Of a DNA stretch of 26,277 nt, positions 1 through 9,157 are shown in pieces (the stretch's first letter is position 1; each line of letters starts with the position of its first letter). Position numbers and translations under genes: made by a program. The notes under the pieces were generated by a model. The model was not told the origin of the DNA and did no database searches. It saw nothing but the letters and a program-made list of their open reading frames with translations. Location of the stretch: contig JAHEOG010000133.1 in assembly GCA_018609925.1 (NCBI GenBank), forward strand, positions 1 to 26,277, given 5' to 3'. This DNA comes from Gammaproteobacteria bacterium (lineage in GTDB: Bacteria > Pseudomonadota > Gammaproteobacteria > Thiohalorhabdales > Thiohalorhabdaceae).

Positions 1-1
1 C

Positions 2-2635
2 GACTGGAAGACCCTTGCCTGGGACGGCAGCTCCGGCGACCTGGTGGCCCCCCAGGGCTCCATCGGCTTCCGGTGGGACGGCAGCGGGCGCTGGAATCTG
101 GAGGAGCGGGAAGGGGCCGAGGGCCGGGAGACGGAGCTGCGGCTCTCCCTCCTCGACGATAGCGATGAGATCGCCACGGTGGCCTTCCCGTACTTCGGCG
201 GGGTGGAGCACGAGCACTACCAGGCCAATCCGCAGGAGGAGATCCTGGAGCGGAAGGTCCCCGTCAAGCGGATCCAGACCGCCGACGGCGGGACCGCCAC
301 GGTGGCCACCGTCTTCGACCTGATGGTCGCCCACTACGGCGTCGATCGGGGGCTCGGGGATCCGGCGGTGGCCGCCTCCTACGAGGAAGACGTCCCCTAC
401 ACGCCGAAGTGGCAGGAGCCCATCACCAGCGTTCCCGCGGACCACGTGGTTCGCGTCGCCCGGGAGTTCGCCGACAACGCGGCCAAGACCGGGGGCAGGT
501 CCATGGTGATCCTGGGGGCCGGGCTGAACCACTGGTACCACATGGACATGAACTACCGCGCCATCATCAACCTGCTGGTGATGTGCGGCTGCGTCGGCGT
601 CTCCGGCGGCGGTTGGGCGCACTACGTGGGCCAGGAGAAGGTCCGGCCCCTGACCGGCTGGGCCCCGGTGGCCTTCGCCTTGGACTGGGTGCGGCCCCCG
701 CGGCACATGAACGGGACCTCCTACTGGTATGCCCACACCGACCAGTGGCGCTACGAGAAGCTCTCCGTGGACGAGATCCTCTCGCCCCTGGCGAACCCTG
801 AGGACTGGTCAGGGGCGCTGATCGACTACAACGTCCGCGCCGAGCGCATGGGCTGGCTGCCCTCCGCGCCTCAGCTCAACCGCAACCCCCTCCAGGTGGC
901 CCGGGAGGCGGCCGAAGCCGGGGAGGATCCCAAGGATTACGTGGTGCGCCAGCTCCAATCCGGGGAGCTGGGCCTCGCCTGCGAGGACCCGGACAGCCCG
1001 GCCAACTGGCCCCGGAACCTGTTCGTCTGGCGGTCCAACCTGTTGGGCTCCTCCGGCAAGGGCCACGAGTACTTCCTCAAGCACCTCCTCGGCACAGACG
1101 ACGGCGTCCAGGGCAAGGACCTCGGCGAGGAAGGGACCGAGCACGCGCAGGAGGTCAACTGGCGCGAGGAGGCCCCGGAAGGCAAGCTCGACCTCCTGGT
1201 GACCCTGGACTTCCGCATGTCCACGACCTGCCTCTACTCGGACATCGTGCTGCCCACCGCCACCTGGTACGAGAAGGACGACCTCAACACCTCGGACATG
1301 CACCCCTTCATCCATCCGCTGTCCGAGGCGGTCAACCCGGCCTGGGAGTCCCGCTCCGACTGGGACATCTTCAAGGGGATCGCCCGGCGCTTCTCTGAGG
1401 TGGTCGAGGGCCACCTGGGGACCGAGCAGGACGTGGTGACCGTGCCCCTGCAGCACGATACCCCGGCCGAGCTGGGCCAGGCCCTCGGCGTCGCCGACTG
1501 GAAGGCCGGCGAGTGCGAGCCGGTCCCGGGCAAGACCATGCCCAATCTGGCGGTGGTGGATCGGGACTACCCCAACACCTACGCCCGCTTCACCTCGGTG
1601 GGGCCCCTGCTCGACAAGGCCGGCAACGGGGGCAAGGGGCTCACCTGGGATACCACCGACGAGGTGGCCCACCTCGACCGCCTCCACGGCCGCAACCACC
1701 GCAATCCCACCGGCCGCCCGCGGATGGAGACCCCGATCGAGGCGGCGGACACGGTCATGACCCTGGCTCCGGAGACCAACGGCCGGGTGGCGGAGAAGGC
1801 CTGGACCCAGCTGGAGAAGGCCACCGGCCGCGAGCACACCCACCTGGCGGCGGGCAAGGAGGACGAGCGCATCACCTTCCGCGACATCCAGGCCCAGCCG
1901 CGCAAGATCGTGTCCTCACCCATCTGGTCGGGGGTGGAGTCGGAGAAGGTCTGCTACAACGCCGGCTGGACCAACACCAACGAGCTGATCCCCTGGCGGA
2001 CCCTGACCGGACGCCAGCAGCTCTACCAGGACCATCCCTGGATGCGGGCCTTCGGCGAGGGCTTCGTCGCCTACCGCCCGCCGGTGAGCACCAAGACCTG
2101 GAAGGGCCTTAACGGCACCCGATCCAACGGCAATCCGGAGATCGTGCTGAACTGGATCACGCCCCACCAGAAGTGGGGCATCCACAGCACCTACAGCGAC
2201 AACCTGCTGATGCTGACCCTGTCCCGGGGCGGGCCGATCATCTGGATCGCCGAGACCGACGCCCAGAAGGCGGGCATCGAGGACAACGACTGGATCGAGG
2301 TGTTCAACGTCAACGGGGCGGTGGTGGCCCGGGCGGTGGTCTCCCAGCGGGTCCGCGAGGGCATGGCGATGATGTACCACGCCCAGGAGCGGATCGTTAA
2401 CACGCCGGGATCGGAGATCACGGGCTCCCGGGGCGGGATCCACAACTCGGTGACGCGGGCGGTGGTCAAGCCGACCCACATGATCGGCGGCTACGCCCAG
2501 CAGAGCTACTTCTTCAACTACTACGGCACCGTCGGCTCCAACCGGGACGAGTTCGTCGTGGTCCGGAAGATGGACCGCGTCGACTGGCTGGAAGGGGACG
2601 ACGAAAGCATCCTGGCCCAGGAGTATACGCGATGA
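2..2635 (+). CDS. narG: Respiratory nitrate reductase alpha subunit, 5'-truncated by window edge
   Basis: Catalytic molybdenum subunit of the membrane-bound nitrate reductase, facing the cytoplasm; it reduces nitrate to nitrite with electrons from NarH. The frame is open from base 2, so the first in-frame GTG/ATG codons are internal. About 877 residues of a normally ~1,200-1,250 residue protein are present. The part seen matches the molybdopterin oxidoreductase core and the C-terminal MGD-binding domain of NarG, for example the stretch SDIVLPTATWYEKDDLNTSD near residue 416. The N-terminal [4Fe-4S] site and the Mo-ligand Asp lie outside the window and cannot be checked. The TGA overlaps the narH ATG by four bases, which implies coupled translation. 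The sequence is rich in Asp and Glu. Identification is from family recognition and operon context. Confidence 0.97.
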   Translation, partial: DWKTLAWDGSSGDLVAPQGSIGFRWDGSGRWNLEEREGAEGRETELRLSLLDDSDEIATVAFPYFGGVEHEHYQANPQEEILERKVPVKRIQTADGGTATVATVFDLMVAHYGVDRGLGDPAVAASYEEDVPYTPKWQEPITSVPADHVVRVAREFADNAAKTGGRSMVILGAGLNHWYHMDMNYRAIINLLVMCGCVGVSGGGWAHYVGQEKVRPLTGWAPVAFALDWVRPPRHMNGTSYWYAHTDQWRYEKLSVDEILSPLANPEDWSGALIDYNVRAERMGWLPSAPQLNRNPLQVAREAAEAGEDPKDYVVRQLQSGELGLACEDPDSPANWPRNLFVWRSNLLGSSGKGHEYFLKHLLGTDDGVQGKDLGEEGTEHAQEVNWREEAPEGKLDLLVTLDFRMSTTCLYSDIVLPTATWYEKDDLNTSDMHPFIHPLSEAVNPAWESRSDWDIFKGIARRFSEVVEGHLGTEQDVVTVPLQHDTPAELGQALGVADWKAGECEPVPGKTMPNLAVVDRDYPNTYARFTSVGPLLDKAGNGGKGLTWDTTDEVAHLDRLHGRNHRNPTGRPRMETPIEAADTVMTLAPETNGRVAEKAWTQLEKATGREHTHLAAGKEDERITFRDIQAQPRKIVSSPIWSGVESEKVCYNAGWTNTNELIPWRTLTGRQQLYQDHPWMRAFGEGFVAYRPPVSTKTWKGLNGTRSNGNPEIVLNWITPHQKWGIHSTYSDNLLMLTLSRGGPIIWIAETDAQKAGIEDNDWIEVFNVNGAVVARAVVSQRVREGMAMMYHAQERIVNTPGSEITGSRGGIHNSVTRAVVKPTHMIGGYAQQSYFFNYYGTVGSNRDEFVVVRKMDRVDWLEGDDESILAQEYTR

Positions 2636-4179
2636 GGGTTCGCGCTCAGATCGGCAAGGTCCTCAACCTGGACAAGTGCATCGGCTGCCACACCTGCTCG
2701 GTCACCTGCAAGAACGTCTGGACCTCGCGGGAAGGCATGGAATACGCCTGGTTCAACAACGTGGAGACCAAGCCGGGCATCGGCTATCCCAAGGACTGGG
2801 AGAACCAGGACCGCTGGCAGGGCGGCTGGATCCGCCGCAAGGACGGCGAGCTGGAGCCCAAGCAGGGCGGCAAGTGGCGGCTGCTGGCCAAGATCTTCGC
2901 CAACCCCCACTTGCCGGAGATCGACGACTACTACGAGCCGTTCAACTTCGACTACCAGCGCCTGCACAACGCGGCGCCGGCCAAGGCCCAGCCTACAGCC
3001 AAGCCCTACTCGGCCATTACCGGCAAGCCCATGGAGAAGATCGAGTGGGGCCCCAACTGGGAAGAGATTTTGGGCGGGGAGTTCGCCAAGCGCTCACAGG
3101 ACTACAACTTCGAGAACGTCCAGAAGGAGATCTACGGGCAGTTCGAGAACACCTTCATGATGTACCTGCCCCGGCTGTGCGAGCACTGCCTCAACCCCTC
3201 CTGCGTGGCGAGCTGCCCCAGCGGGGCCATCTACAAGCGGGAAGAGGACGGCATCGTCCTGATCGACCAGGACCGCTGCCGGGGCTGGCGCATGTGCATC
3301 TCGGGCTGTCCCTACAAGAAGATCTACTACAACTGGCAGTCCGGCAAATCGGAGAAGTGCACCTTCTGTTATCCCCGCATCGAGGCAGGGGAGCCCACGG
3401 TGTGCTCGGAGACCTGCGTCGGCCGCATCCGCTACCTGGGGGTGCTGCTCTACGACGCCGACCGCATTGAGGAGGCGGCCAGCGTCCCCAACGAGCAGGA
3501 CCTCTACCAGGCCCAGCTCGACATCTTCCTGGACCCCGAGGACCCCGAGGTCATCGAGCAGGCGCGGGCCGACGGCATCCCCGAGGACTGGATCGAGGCG
3601 GCGCAGCGCGCGCCGGTCTATAAGATGGCCATCGACTGGCAGGTGGCGTTCCCGCTGCATCCGGAGTACCGGACCCTGCCGATGGTCTGGTACGTGCCGC
3701 CGCTGTCGCCGGTGCAGGCCGCGGCGGATTCCGGCCGGATCGGGACCGAGGGCCTGATCCCCGACGTCGAGTCCCTGCGCATCCCCGTCAAGTACCTGGC
3801 CAACTTGCTGACCGCGGGCGACGAGCGACCGGTCACCCACGGGCTGCGCCGCATGCTGGCGATGCGCGTGTTCAAGCGGGCCCAGACGGTGGAGGGCGAG
3901 GATCGCACGGATGTCCTCGAGCAGGTCGGCCTGGACGAGCAGCGGGTGGAGGAGATGTATCGCTACATGGCCCTCGGCAACTACGAGGACCGGTTCGTGA
4001 TCCCCACCAACCACCGCGAGCTCTCCGCCGAGGACGCCTACGGGGAGCGCTCGGGCTGTGGCTTCAGCTTCGGTGACGGCTGCCACACCCACGGGGTCAC
4101 CCGGACCAACCTCTTCGGCAGCAAGAGCCCGCGCCAGCGCGAGCATCAGCCGCCCACCATCAAGGAGACGGACAAATGA
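2632..4179 (+). CDS. narH: Respiratory nitrate reductase beta subunit (four Fe-S clusters)
   Basis: Electron-transfer subunit linking the NarI hemes to NarG. It is 515 residues long, as expected. Cysteine groups seen: C16/C19/C22/C26; C183/C186/C191/C195; C216/C222/C226, with Trp219 in place of the second Cys (CRGWRMC), the known NarH signature of the [3Fe-4S] cluster; and C243/C246 with C258/C262. The C-terminal half follows E. coli NarH closely around the YRTLPMVWYVPPLSP motif. The ATG overlaps the narG stop (ATGA), and its own TGA overlaps the narJ ATG the same way, so narGHJ are translationally coupled. No residue needed for the clusters is missing. Confidence 0.98.
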   Translation: MRVRAQIGKVLNLDKCIGCHTCSVTCKNVWTSREGMEYAWFNNVETKPGIGYPKDWENQDRWQGGWIRRKDGELEPKQGGKWRLLAKIFANPHLPEIDDYYEPFNFDYQRLHNAAPAKAQPTAKPYSAITGKPMEKIEWGPNWEEILGGEFAKRSQDYNFENVQKEIYGQFENTFMMYLPRLCEHCLNPSCVASCPSGAIYKREEDGIVLIDQDRCRGWRMCISGCPYKKIYYNWQSGKSEKCTFCYPRIEAGEPTVCSETCVGRIRYLGVLLYDADRIEEAASVPNEQDLYQAQLDIFLDPEDPEVIEQARADGIPEDWIEAAQRAPVYKMAIDWQVAFPLHPEYRTLPMVWYVPPLSPVQAAADSGRIGTEGLIPDVESLRIPVKYLANLLTAGDERPVTHGLRRMLAMRVFKRAQTVEGEDRTDVLEQVGLDEQRVEEMYRYMALGNYEDRFVIPTNHRELSAEDAYGERSGCGFSFGDGCHTHGVTRTNLFGSKSPRQREHQPPTIKETDK

Positions 4180-4916
4180 ACCGGCCTGGCGGTCCCCCGT
4201 TGCAGCCGGCACTCAAGGCGCTCTCCGGGCTCCTCAGCTATCCCCGTGACGAGGTGCGGGCCCATACGGAGGAGATCGGGGAGGCCCTGGTGGTACGGCC
4301 CGAGCTCTCCACCGACGATCTGGCCACCCTCGAAGGCTTCCTAGAGTGGCTCCGGACCTCGGACTTGCTGGATCTTCAGGCCGCCTTCGTGGAGACCTTC
4401 GACCGCAGCAAGCAGGTGTCCCTGTACCTCTTCGAGCACGTCTACGGGGAATCGCGGGACCGAGGCCCGGCCATGGTCGAGCTCCGGCAGGCCTACCGGG
4501 AGAACGGCCTGGAGATGGACTCCCGGGAGCTTCCCGATTTCCTGCCGCTGTTCCTGGAGTTCTGTGCGGAGCTCGACGAGGCCGCGGCCCGGGAGTGGCT
4601 CCAGGAGACGGGGCCCATCCTGCAGAAGGTCCATGTCCGCCTGCGGGAGCGGCAGAGCCCGTTCGCCGTGCCTTTTCGGATGCTCCTGCGGGTACAGGGG
4701 CTCGATCCCGAGCCGGAGGAGCTGGCGGAGACGGCGGCCGGTGAAGCCCGGGACGATACCCCGGAGGCTTTGGACCGGGCCTGGATGGAGACTCCGGTGA
4801 CCTTCGGGCCGGACCAGCCGGCGACAAACTGCGGTGCGACCCGGCAGGAGCCGGAGCAGCCGATCCAATGGGTGGAGCGCCGGTCCGGCTCGACCGGCGG
4901 CTCCGGAAACCCCTAA
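4176..4916 (+). CDS. narJ: Nitrate reductase delta subunit, NarG-specific chaperone
   Basis: System-specific chaperone that holds apo-NarG while the molybdenum cofactor and its Fe-S cluster are inserted; it is not part of the final enzyme. The protein is 246 residues against about 230-240 in the family. It is acidic and helical, and carries the family stretch DLLDLQAAFVETFDRS followed by SLYLFEHVYGESRDRG in the first half. The last ~60 residues are Pro/Glu-rich and variable, as in other NarJ proteins. The ATG overlaps the narH stop by four bases; narI begins 15 bases after the narJ stop. Confidence 0.96.
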   Translation: MNRPGGPPLQPALKALSGLLSYPRDEVRAHTEEIGEALVVRPELSTDDLATLEGFLEWLRTSDLLDLQAAFVETFDRSKQVSLYLFEHVYGESRDRGPAMVELRQAYRENGLEMDSRELPDFLPLFLEFCAELDEAAAREWLQETGPILQKVHVRLRERQSPFAVPFRMLLRVQGLDPEPEELAETAAGEARDDTPEALDRAWMETPVTFGPDQPATNCGATRQEPEQPIQWVERRSGSTGGSGNP

Positions 4917-4931
4917 GCGGAGCATGGAACC

Positions 4932-5618
4932 ATGGACTTCCTGAACAACCTGCTTTTCGAGTACTACCCCTTTATCGCCGGCACCGTCTTCCTTTTGGGG
5001 AGCCTGGTGCGGTTCGACATGAGCCAGTACACCTGGAAGACCAACTCCAGCCAGCTACTGGACAACTCCTTCCGCTTCCAGGTGGCCAGCGTCCTGTTCC
5101 ATGCCGGGGTGATCTTCCTTTTCTTCGGCCACCTGTTCGGCCTGCTGTTGCCACACTCCCTGTATCCCTATCTGGGGCTGACGCCGGGGGCCAAGCAGAT
5201 CCTGGCCATAGTCACCGGCGGGATCGCCGGGGCGGCGGCGCTGGTCGGCGGCACCATGCTGCTGCAGCGGCGCCTCTTCCATCCCCGGGTGCGGGCCCAC
5301 TCCAGCAAGAACGACGTCTTCATCCTGGCCCTGCTCTACGCCCAGCTCCTGCTCGGGCTTTTCACCATCCCCATCTCCATGCAGCACCTGGATGGATCCG
5401 CCATGCTGCAGCTCGGCGAGTGGGCCCAGCACATCGTGACCTTCCGGCCCGGGGCGGCGGAGCACATCGCGGGGGTCCACTGGATCTACAAGCTCCATAT
5501 CTTCCTCGGGATCACCACCTTCCTGGTCTTCCCGTTCACACGCCTTGTCCACATCTGGAGCCTGCCGGCGGCCTACCTGGCCCGGCAGTATCAGATCGTG
5601 CGCCAACGCCGGGTCTAG
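4932..5618 (+). CDS. narI: Respiratory nitrate reductase gamma subunit (cytochrome b)
   Basis: Membrane diheme cytochrome b that oxidises quinol at the periplasmic side and passes electrons to NarH. It has 228 residues and five predicted membrane segments. The four heme-ligand histidines are all present at H57, H67, H188 and H206, each one position higher than in E. coli NarI (56, 66, 187, 205). The N-terminus has the expected hydrophobic first segment and there is no signal peptide. It sits directly after narJ and closes the structural genes of the complex. Confidence 0.97.
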   Translation: MDFLNNLLFEYYPFIAGTVFLLGSLVRFDMSQYTWKTNSSQLLDNSFRFQVASVLFHAGVIFLFFGHLFGLLLPHSLYPYLGLTPGAKQILAIVTGGIAGAAALVGGTMLLQRRLFHPRVRAHSSKNDVFILALLYAQLLLGLFTIPISMQHLDGSAMLQLGEWAQHIVTFRPGAAEHIAGVHWIYKLHIFLGITTFLVFPFTRLVHIWSLPAAYLARQYQIVRQRRV

Positions 5619-5627
5619 GAGCGGATC

Positions 5628-6386
5628 ATGAGCATCCACGTGAACCGCATCGAGGTCTCCGACGAGGCGATCAACCGCGAGTCCGCCAACGTGGAGACCG
5701 GAAGCATCGAGGAACGCCACGCTGAGGCCGCGCGCCGGCTCGCCGTTCGCGAGCTCCTGCGCCAGCGTGCCGAAGAGATCGGCATCGCCACCGAGGACCG
5801 CCCCGACGAGGCCATCGAGGAACTCCTGGCCGAGGAAGTGCAGCTCCCGGAAGCCGACGAGGACGCCTGCCAGCGGTACTTCGAGGCCAATCGGGAGCGG
5901 TTCCGGACCCCGGAGGAGGTGGAGCTCCGCCACATCCTGTTGGCCGCTGCCCCCGACGACGCCCATGCGCGAAAGGAGCAGCGGGATCGCGCCGAGTCCT
6001 TGATCGAGACCCTGGAGGCCTCACCGGAGCGCTTCGCCGAGCTGGCGGAAAGCCACTCGGCCTGCCCCTCCCGCGAGGAAGGCGGTCACCTGGGGCTGGT
6101 CGGACGCGGCCAGACGGTCCCCGAGCTGGAGCAGGTGTTTCTGCGGCTGCCGGTGGACCTCGCCGATCGTCCCGTGGAGACCCGCTACGGCTTCCACGTG
6201 ATCGAGGTCCTGAGCCGCCAAGGCGGCGAGCCACTCGACTTCGAGAGCGTCCGGTCCCTGATCGCCGACTACCTGACCGAGCGTGGCTGGCGCCGGGCGG
6301 TTAGCCAGTACATCCAGCTCCTGGCCGCCCGGGCCGAGATTGAGGGCATCGACCTGGAGGCGGCCGACAGCCCGCTGGTCCAGTAA
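5628..6386 (+). CDS. PpiC/parvulin-type peptidyl-prolyl isomerase of the nar operon
   Basis: Predicted rotamase of the parvulin family, 252 residues. Residues ~1-95 are a charged helical region without a signal peptide, so the protein should be cytoplasmic. Residues ~100-200 form the parvulin core, with ELRHILL at the start, GGHLGLVGRGQ in the middle and TRYGFHVIEV at the end. The last ~50 residues are a helical tail. The ATG is ten bases after narI, with GGAG just upstream. The same gene order, narGHJI then a PpiC gene, is known in Pseudomonas, so a role in NarGHI assembly is likely, though the actual client is not shown by sequence. Distant resemblance to NifM is only through the shared domain. 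Confidence 0.9.
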   Translation: MSIHVNRIEVSDEAINRESANVETGSIEERHAEAARRLAVRELLRQRAEEIGIATEDRPDEAIEELLAEEVQLPEADEDACQRYFEANRERFRTPEEVELRHILLAAAPDDAHARKEQRDRAESLIETLEASPERFAELAESHSACPSREEGGHLGLVGRGQTVPELEQVFLRLPVDLADRPVETRYGFHVIEVLSRQGGEPLDFESVRSLIADYLTERGWRRAVSQYIQLLAARAEIEGIDLEAADSPLVQ

Positions 6387-6471
6387 AGGGCTTCGAGCCC
6401 CCGGGCACCGGAAGAGCCCCCGATCCCGGCCGACCCCATGCCGACCATCCCCGGGCGGAGGCCCTACAGCC

Positions 6472-7716
6472 ATGCCGGAACCGAATCTTAAAGACCCTTG
6501 CCAAGGGGCAAGCTCCGAGCTGCTTTGTATCACCGAGGCCCAGGAGCGGCTCCTGAGCAGTGTGGCCCCGAGCGATCGTCGGGGGGAGACCATTGCCCTA
6601 GCCTCCGCCCTCGATCGCATCGCCGCACGGCCAGTCACTGCCCGGGATCCGGTGCCCGCCTGGGCCAACAGCGCCATGGATGGCTACGCCCTGCGCACCA
6701 AAGACCTATCTCCTTCCGGAGAAGGCGAGATGCCGGTGGCCCAGCGCATCCCCGCGGGGGTGGCGCCGGGCCCCCTATCCCGGGGCACCGCGGCTCGCAT
6801 CTTCACCGGAGCCCCCATTCCACAGGGGGCCGATGCGGTGCTTCCGCAGGAGAGCTGCCGGGAAAGCGCCGGCAGGGTCCGGATCCAGACCCCTTGCGCT
6901 CCCGGGGCCAACATCCGCCCAGCCGGCGAGGATCTCCAGCCGGGCGATCCGGTGATCCCGGGCGGGCGCCGGATCCGTCCCCAGGACATCGGCCTGGCGG
7001 CCTCGGCGGGGATCGGTTCCCTGGAGGCTGCTTCCCCGCTGCGGGTCGCGGTTGTGGTCACCGGCGACGAGCTGGTGCCCCCCGGCCAATCGCCCGGACC
7101 GGGCCAGATCCCGGACGCCAACGGGCCCATGCTGGAGGCCCTCCTGACTCGCATCGGCTGCCAGGCCCTGCCGGTAGCCACCGTTGCCGACGATCCCGAA
7201 GGGACCCGCGACGCCCTGGGCCGGGCTGCGGCCGACGCCGATCTGGTGCTGAGCAGCGGGGGGGTCTCGGTGGGGGAGGAGGATCACGTGCGGGCGGCGG
7301 TTACGGCTCAGGGACACCTGGAGCTCTGGCGGGTGGCCGTCAAGCCGGGCAAGCCACTGGCCTTCGGGTGGCTGGGGGAAACCCCCTTCCTCGGGCTCCC
7401 CGGCAATCCCGTCTCCCTGTTCGTCACCTTCGCCCTCTTCGGGGCCCCGCTCATCCGGCGGCTGCAAGGGCGTGACCGGACCCTCCCCACTCCCCTACCC
7501 CTTCCCGCCGGGATCGATCGGCCCCATCCGGGGCACCGGGAGGAGTACCTACGGGTCCGCGTGGAGGATGGCCGGATCGTTCCCTTCCCCAACCAGGGAT
7601 CGGGGGTGCTGGGCGGCGCCGCCTGGGCCGACGGACTGGCCCGTATCCCGGCCGAGACTCCGATCGCCCCGGGGAAGGCCATCGACTACTTCCCTCTGGG
7701 GGATCTGTTGGATTGA
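6472..7716 (+). CDS. moeA: Molybdopterin molybdenumtransferase
   Basis: Inserts molybdate into adenylated molybdopterin, the last common step of the cofactor that NarG needs. From the ATG at 6472 the protein has 414 residues, the usual MoeA length. The frame is open further upstream to about 6283, but that part overlaps the preceding gene and does not look like MoeA; GGAGG lies about 10 bases before this ATG. Motifs seen: NSAMDGYAL near the N-terminus, FTGAPIPQGADAV, DANGPML, SSGGVSVGEEDHV and LGLPGNPVSLF, followed by the C-terminal beta domain. Its place in the nar operon ties cofactor supply to enzyme synthesis. Its stop codon overlaps the next start. Confidence 0.95.
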   Translation: MPEPNLKDPCQGASSELLCITEAQERLLSSVAPSDRRGETIALASALDRIAARPVTARDPVPAWANSAMDGYALRTKDLSPSGEGEMPVAQRIPAGVAPGPLSRGTAARIFTGAPIPQGADAVLPQESCRESAGRVRIQTPCAPGANIRPAGEDLQPGDPVIPGGRRIRPQDIGLAASAGIGSLEAASPLRVAVVVTGDELVPPGQSPGPGQIPDANGPMLEALLTRIGCQALPVATVADDPEGTRDALGRAAADADLVLSSGGVSVGEEDHVRAAVTAQGHLELWRVAVKPGKPLAFGWLGETPFLGLPGNPVSLFVTFALFGAPLIRRLQGRDRTLPTPLPLPAGIDRPHPGHREEYLRVRVEDGRIVPFPNQGSGVLGGAAWADGLARIPAETPIAPGKAIDYFPLGDLLD

Positions 7717-7937
7717 GCGGTAGCCCAGGCCGACGCGGGGTACCTCGGCGCATCGTGGGCTTCCACCGGGACGAGGAGGGCCACTGGGTGGCCGATCTGG
7801 AGTGCGGCCACACCCGCCATGTCCGCCACAACCCGCCCTGGCAGGAGCGGCCCTGGGTGCTGCGGGCCCGGGACCGGCGCCAATATCTGGGATTTCCGCT
7901 CGACTGCGTAGACTGCCCTGAGGAGTCCGGGGTTTAA
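7713..7937 (+). CDS. Small DUF3565 family protein, putative zinc-binding
   Basis: A 74-residue protein of the DUF3565 family, recognised by the pattern IVGFHRDEEGHWVADLECGH, then HVRHNPPWQERPWVL and the end CVDC. The Cys-x-His and Cys-x-x-Cys arrangement suggests a metal-binding fold; no function is established. The likely start is a TTG whose last two bases are the first two of the moeA TGA, giving tight translational coupling. An in-frame GTG lies inside the conserved IVGFH motif and would cut it. Genes of this family occur near nitrate and nitrite metabolism genes in proteobacteria, in my recollection; that link is inference. Confidence 0.8.
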   Translation: MSGSPGRRGVPRRIVGFHRDEEGHWVADLECGHTRHVRHNPPWQERPWVLRARDRRQYLGFPLDCVDCPEESGV

Positions 7938-8050
7938 TTCGGTACGGAGAATGGGTTCCCCTGGTAGTAGGGATCTCCGAACCCCCCTTCTTCCATTCCC
8001 CTTCGCGCCGGGACCTCACGAGGGAGTCCCCAACCAAGGGAGCCGATGCC

Positions 8051-9127
8051 ATGCCGGAGCAGATGAAGGCTGCAGTATTCGTGGAGCCGGGCCGGATCGT
8101 CCTGGACGAGAAGCCCGTCCCCGAGATCGGACCCAACGACGCCCTGATGCGCATCACCACCACGACCATCTGCGGCACCGACATCCACATCCTCAAGGGC
8201 GAGTACCCGGTGGAGAGGGGGCTGACCGTCGGCCACGAGCCGGTGGGCGTGATCGAGGCCCTGGGGAGCAACGTCACCGGCTATCGGGAGGGACAGCGCG
8301 TCATCACCGGCGCCATCTGCCCCAGTGGCTGGTCCTACGCCTCGCTGGACGGCCTCCACGCCCAGGACGGCCAGGACTGCGCCCACGGCCTGAAGCCGCT
8401 CGGGGGCTGGCGCTTCGGCAACACCATTGACGGCTGCCAGGCCGAGTACGTCCGGGTCCCCGACGCCCGGGCCAACCTCGCCCCGGTCCCCGAAGGCCTC
8501 TCCGACGAACAGGTCCTGATGTGTCCGGACATCATGTCCACGGGCTTCGGCGGCGCGGAAAGCGCTGACCTCCGGATCGGGGACACGGTGGCCGTGTTCG
8601 CCCAGGGCCCCATCGGGCTGTGCGCCACCGCCGGAGCCAAGCTCCGCGGCGCGACCACCATTATCGCAGTGGAGACCGTGCCGGAGCGCAAGGAGCGGGC
8701 CGCGGCCATGGGCGCCGATTACGTCCTGGATTTCAACCAGGTGGACCCGGTGGAGGAGATCGGCCGCATCACCGAAGGCCGGGGGGTGGACGCGGCCATC
8801 GAGGCCCTCGGGCTGCAGGAGACCTTTGAGGGCGCCCTGCGGGTGCTGAAGCCGGGCGGAGTGCTTTCCAGCCTCGGGGTCTACTCCAAGGACCTGAGCG
8901 TTCCCCTGGACGCCTTCCAGGCCGGGCTCGGCGACCACCGCATCGTCACCACCCTCTGCCCCGGGGGCAAGGAGCGCATGCGCCGGCTGATGAACGTCAT
9001 CGAGGGCGGGCGAGTGGACCTGGAGCCGCTGGTGACCCACCGCTATTCCCTCGATGGGATCGAGGAGGCCTACGACCTCTTCGGCAACCAGCGCGACGGC
9101 GTCCTCAAGGTGGCGGTCACGCCGTAG
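8051..9127 (+). CDS. Zinc-dependent medium-chain alcohol dehydrogenase
   Basis: 358-residue MDR-family alcohol dehydrogenase. Catalytic zinc ligands C41, H62/E63 and D160 (in CPDIMSTGF) correspond to the Cys-His-Asp set of secondary alcohol dehydrogenases of the Clostridium beijerinckii/Thermoanaerobacter type. The four-cysteine structural zinc lobe of liver-type enzymes is absent. The nucleotide site reads AQGPIGL around residue 184-190, and an acidic residue (E207) follows at the end of the next strand, which favours NAD over NADP. AAGGGAG precedes the ATG by about nine bases. It is the last gene of the plus-strand nar block, about 110 bases after the DUF3565 gene, and may have its own promoter. 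The substrate is unknown; formaldehyde or a short alcohol are guesses. Confidence 0.88.
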   Translation: MPEQMKAAVFVEPGRIVLDEKPVPEIGPNDALMRITTTTICGTDIHILKGEYPVERGLTVGHEPVGVIEALGSNVTGYREGQRVITGAICPSGWSYASLDGLHAQDGQDCAHGLKPLGGWRFGNTIDGCQAEYVRVPDARANLAPVPEGLSDEQVLMCPDIMSTGFGGAESADLRIGDTVAVFAQGPIGLCATAGAKLRGATTIIAVETVPERKERAAAMGADYVLDFNQVDPVEEIGRITEGRGVDAAIEALGLQETFEGALRVLKPGGVLSSLGVYSKDLSVPLDAFQAGLGDHRIVTTLCPGGKERMRRLMNVIEGGRVDLEPLVTHRYSLDGIEEAYDLFGNQRDGVLKVAVTP

Positions 9128-9157
9128 CTTCGCCCGTCACCGGAGCCCTTCGGCCCC

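Noticed and set aside
3094..4212. 372-codon open frame on the minus strand opposite narH
   Set aside because: Antisense to a gene with complete cofactor motifs; composition (Leu, Gly, Val, Asp repeats) is that of a G+C-rich shadow frame and no domain is recognisable.
4868..5725. 285-codon open frame on the plus strand overlapping narI
   Set aside because: Pro/Arg/His-rich translation typical of a shifted frame; narI in the other frame has all four heme histidines.
7945..7979. Inverted repeat CGGAGA/TCTCCG before the alcohol dehydrogenase gene
   Set aside because: Only six paired bases with a 23-base loop; expected by chance in this composition, and no T-run or promoter-like spacing.
9128..9157. 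Possible terminator between the convergent dehydrogenase and nnrS genes
   Set aside because: The 30-base spacer is G+C-rich but has no stem of useful length and no T-run.
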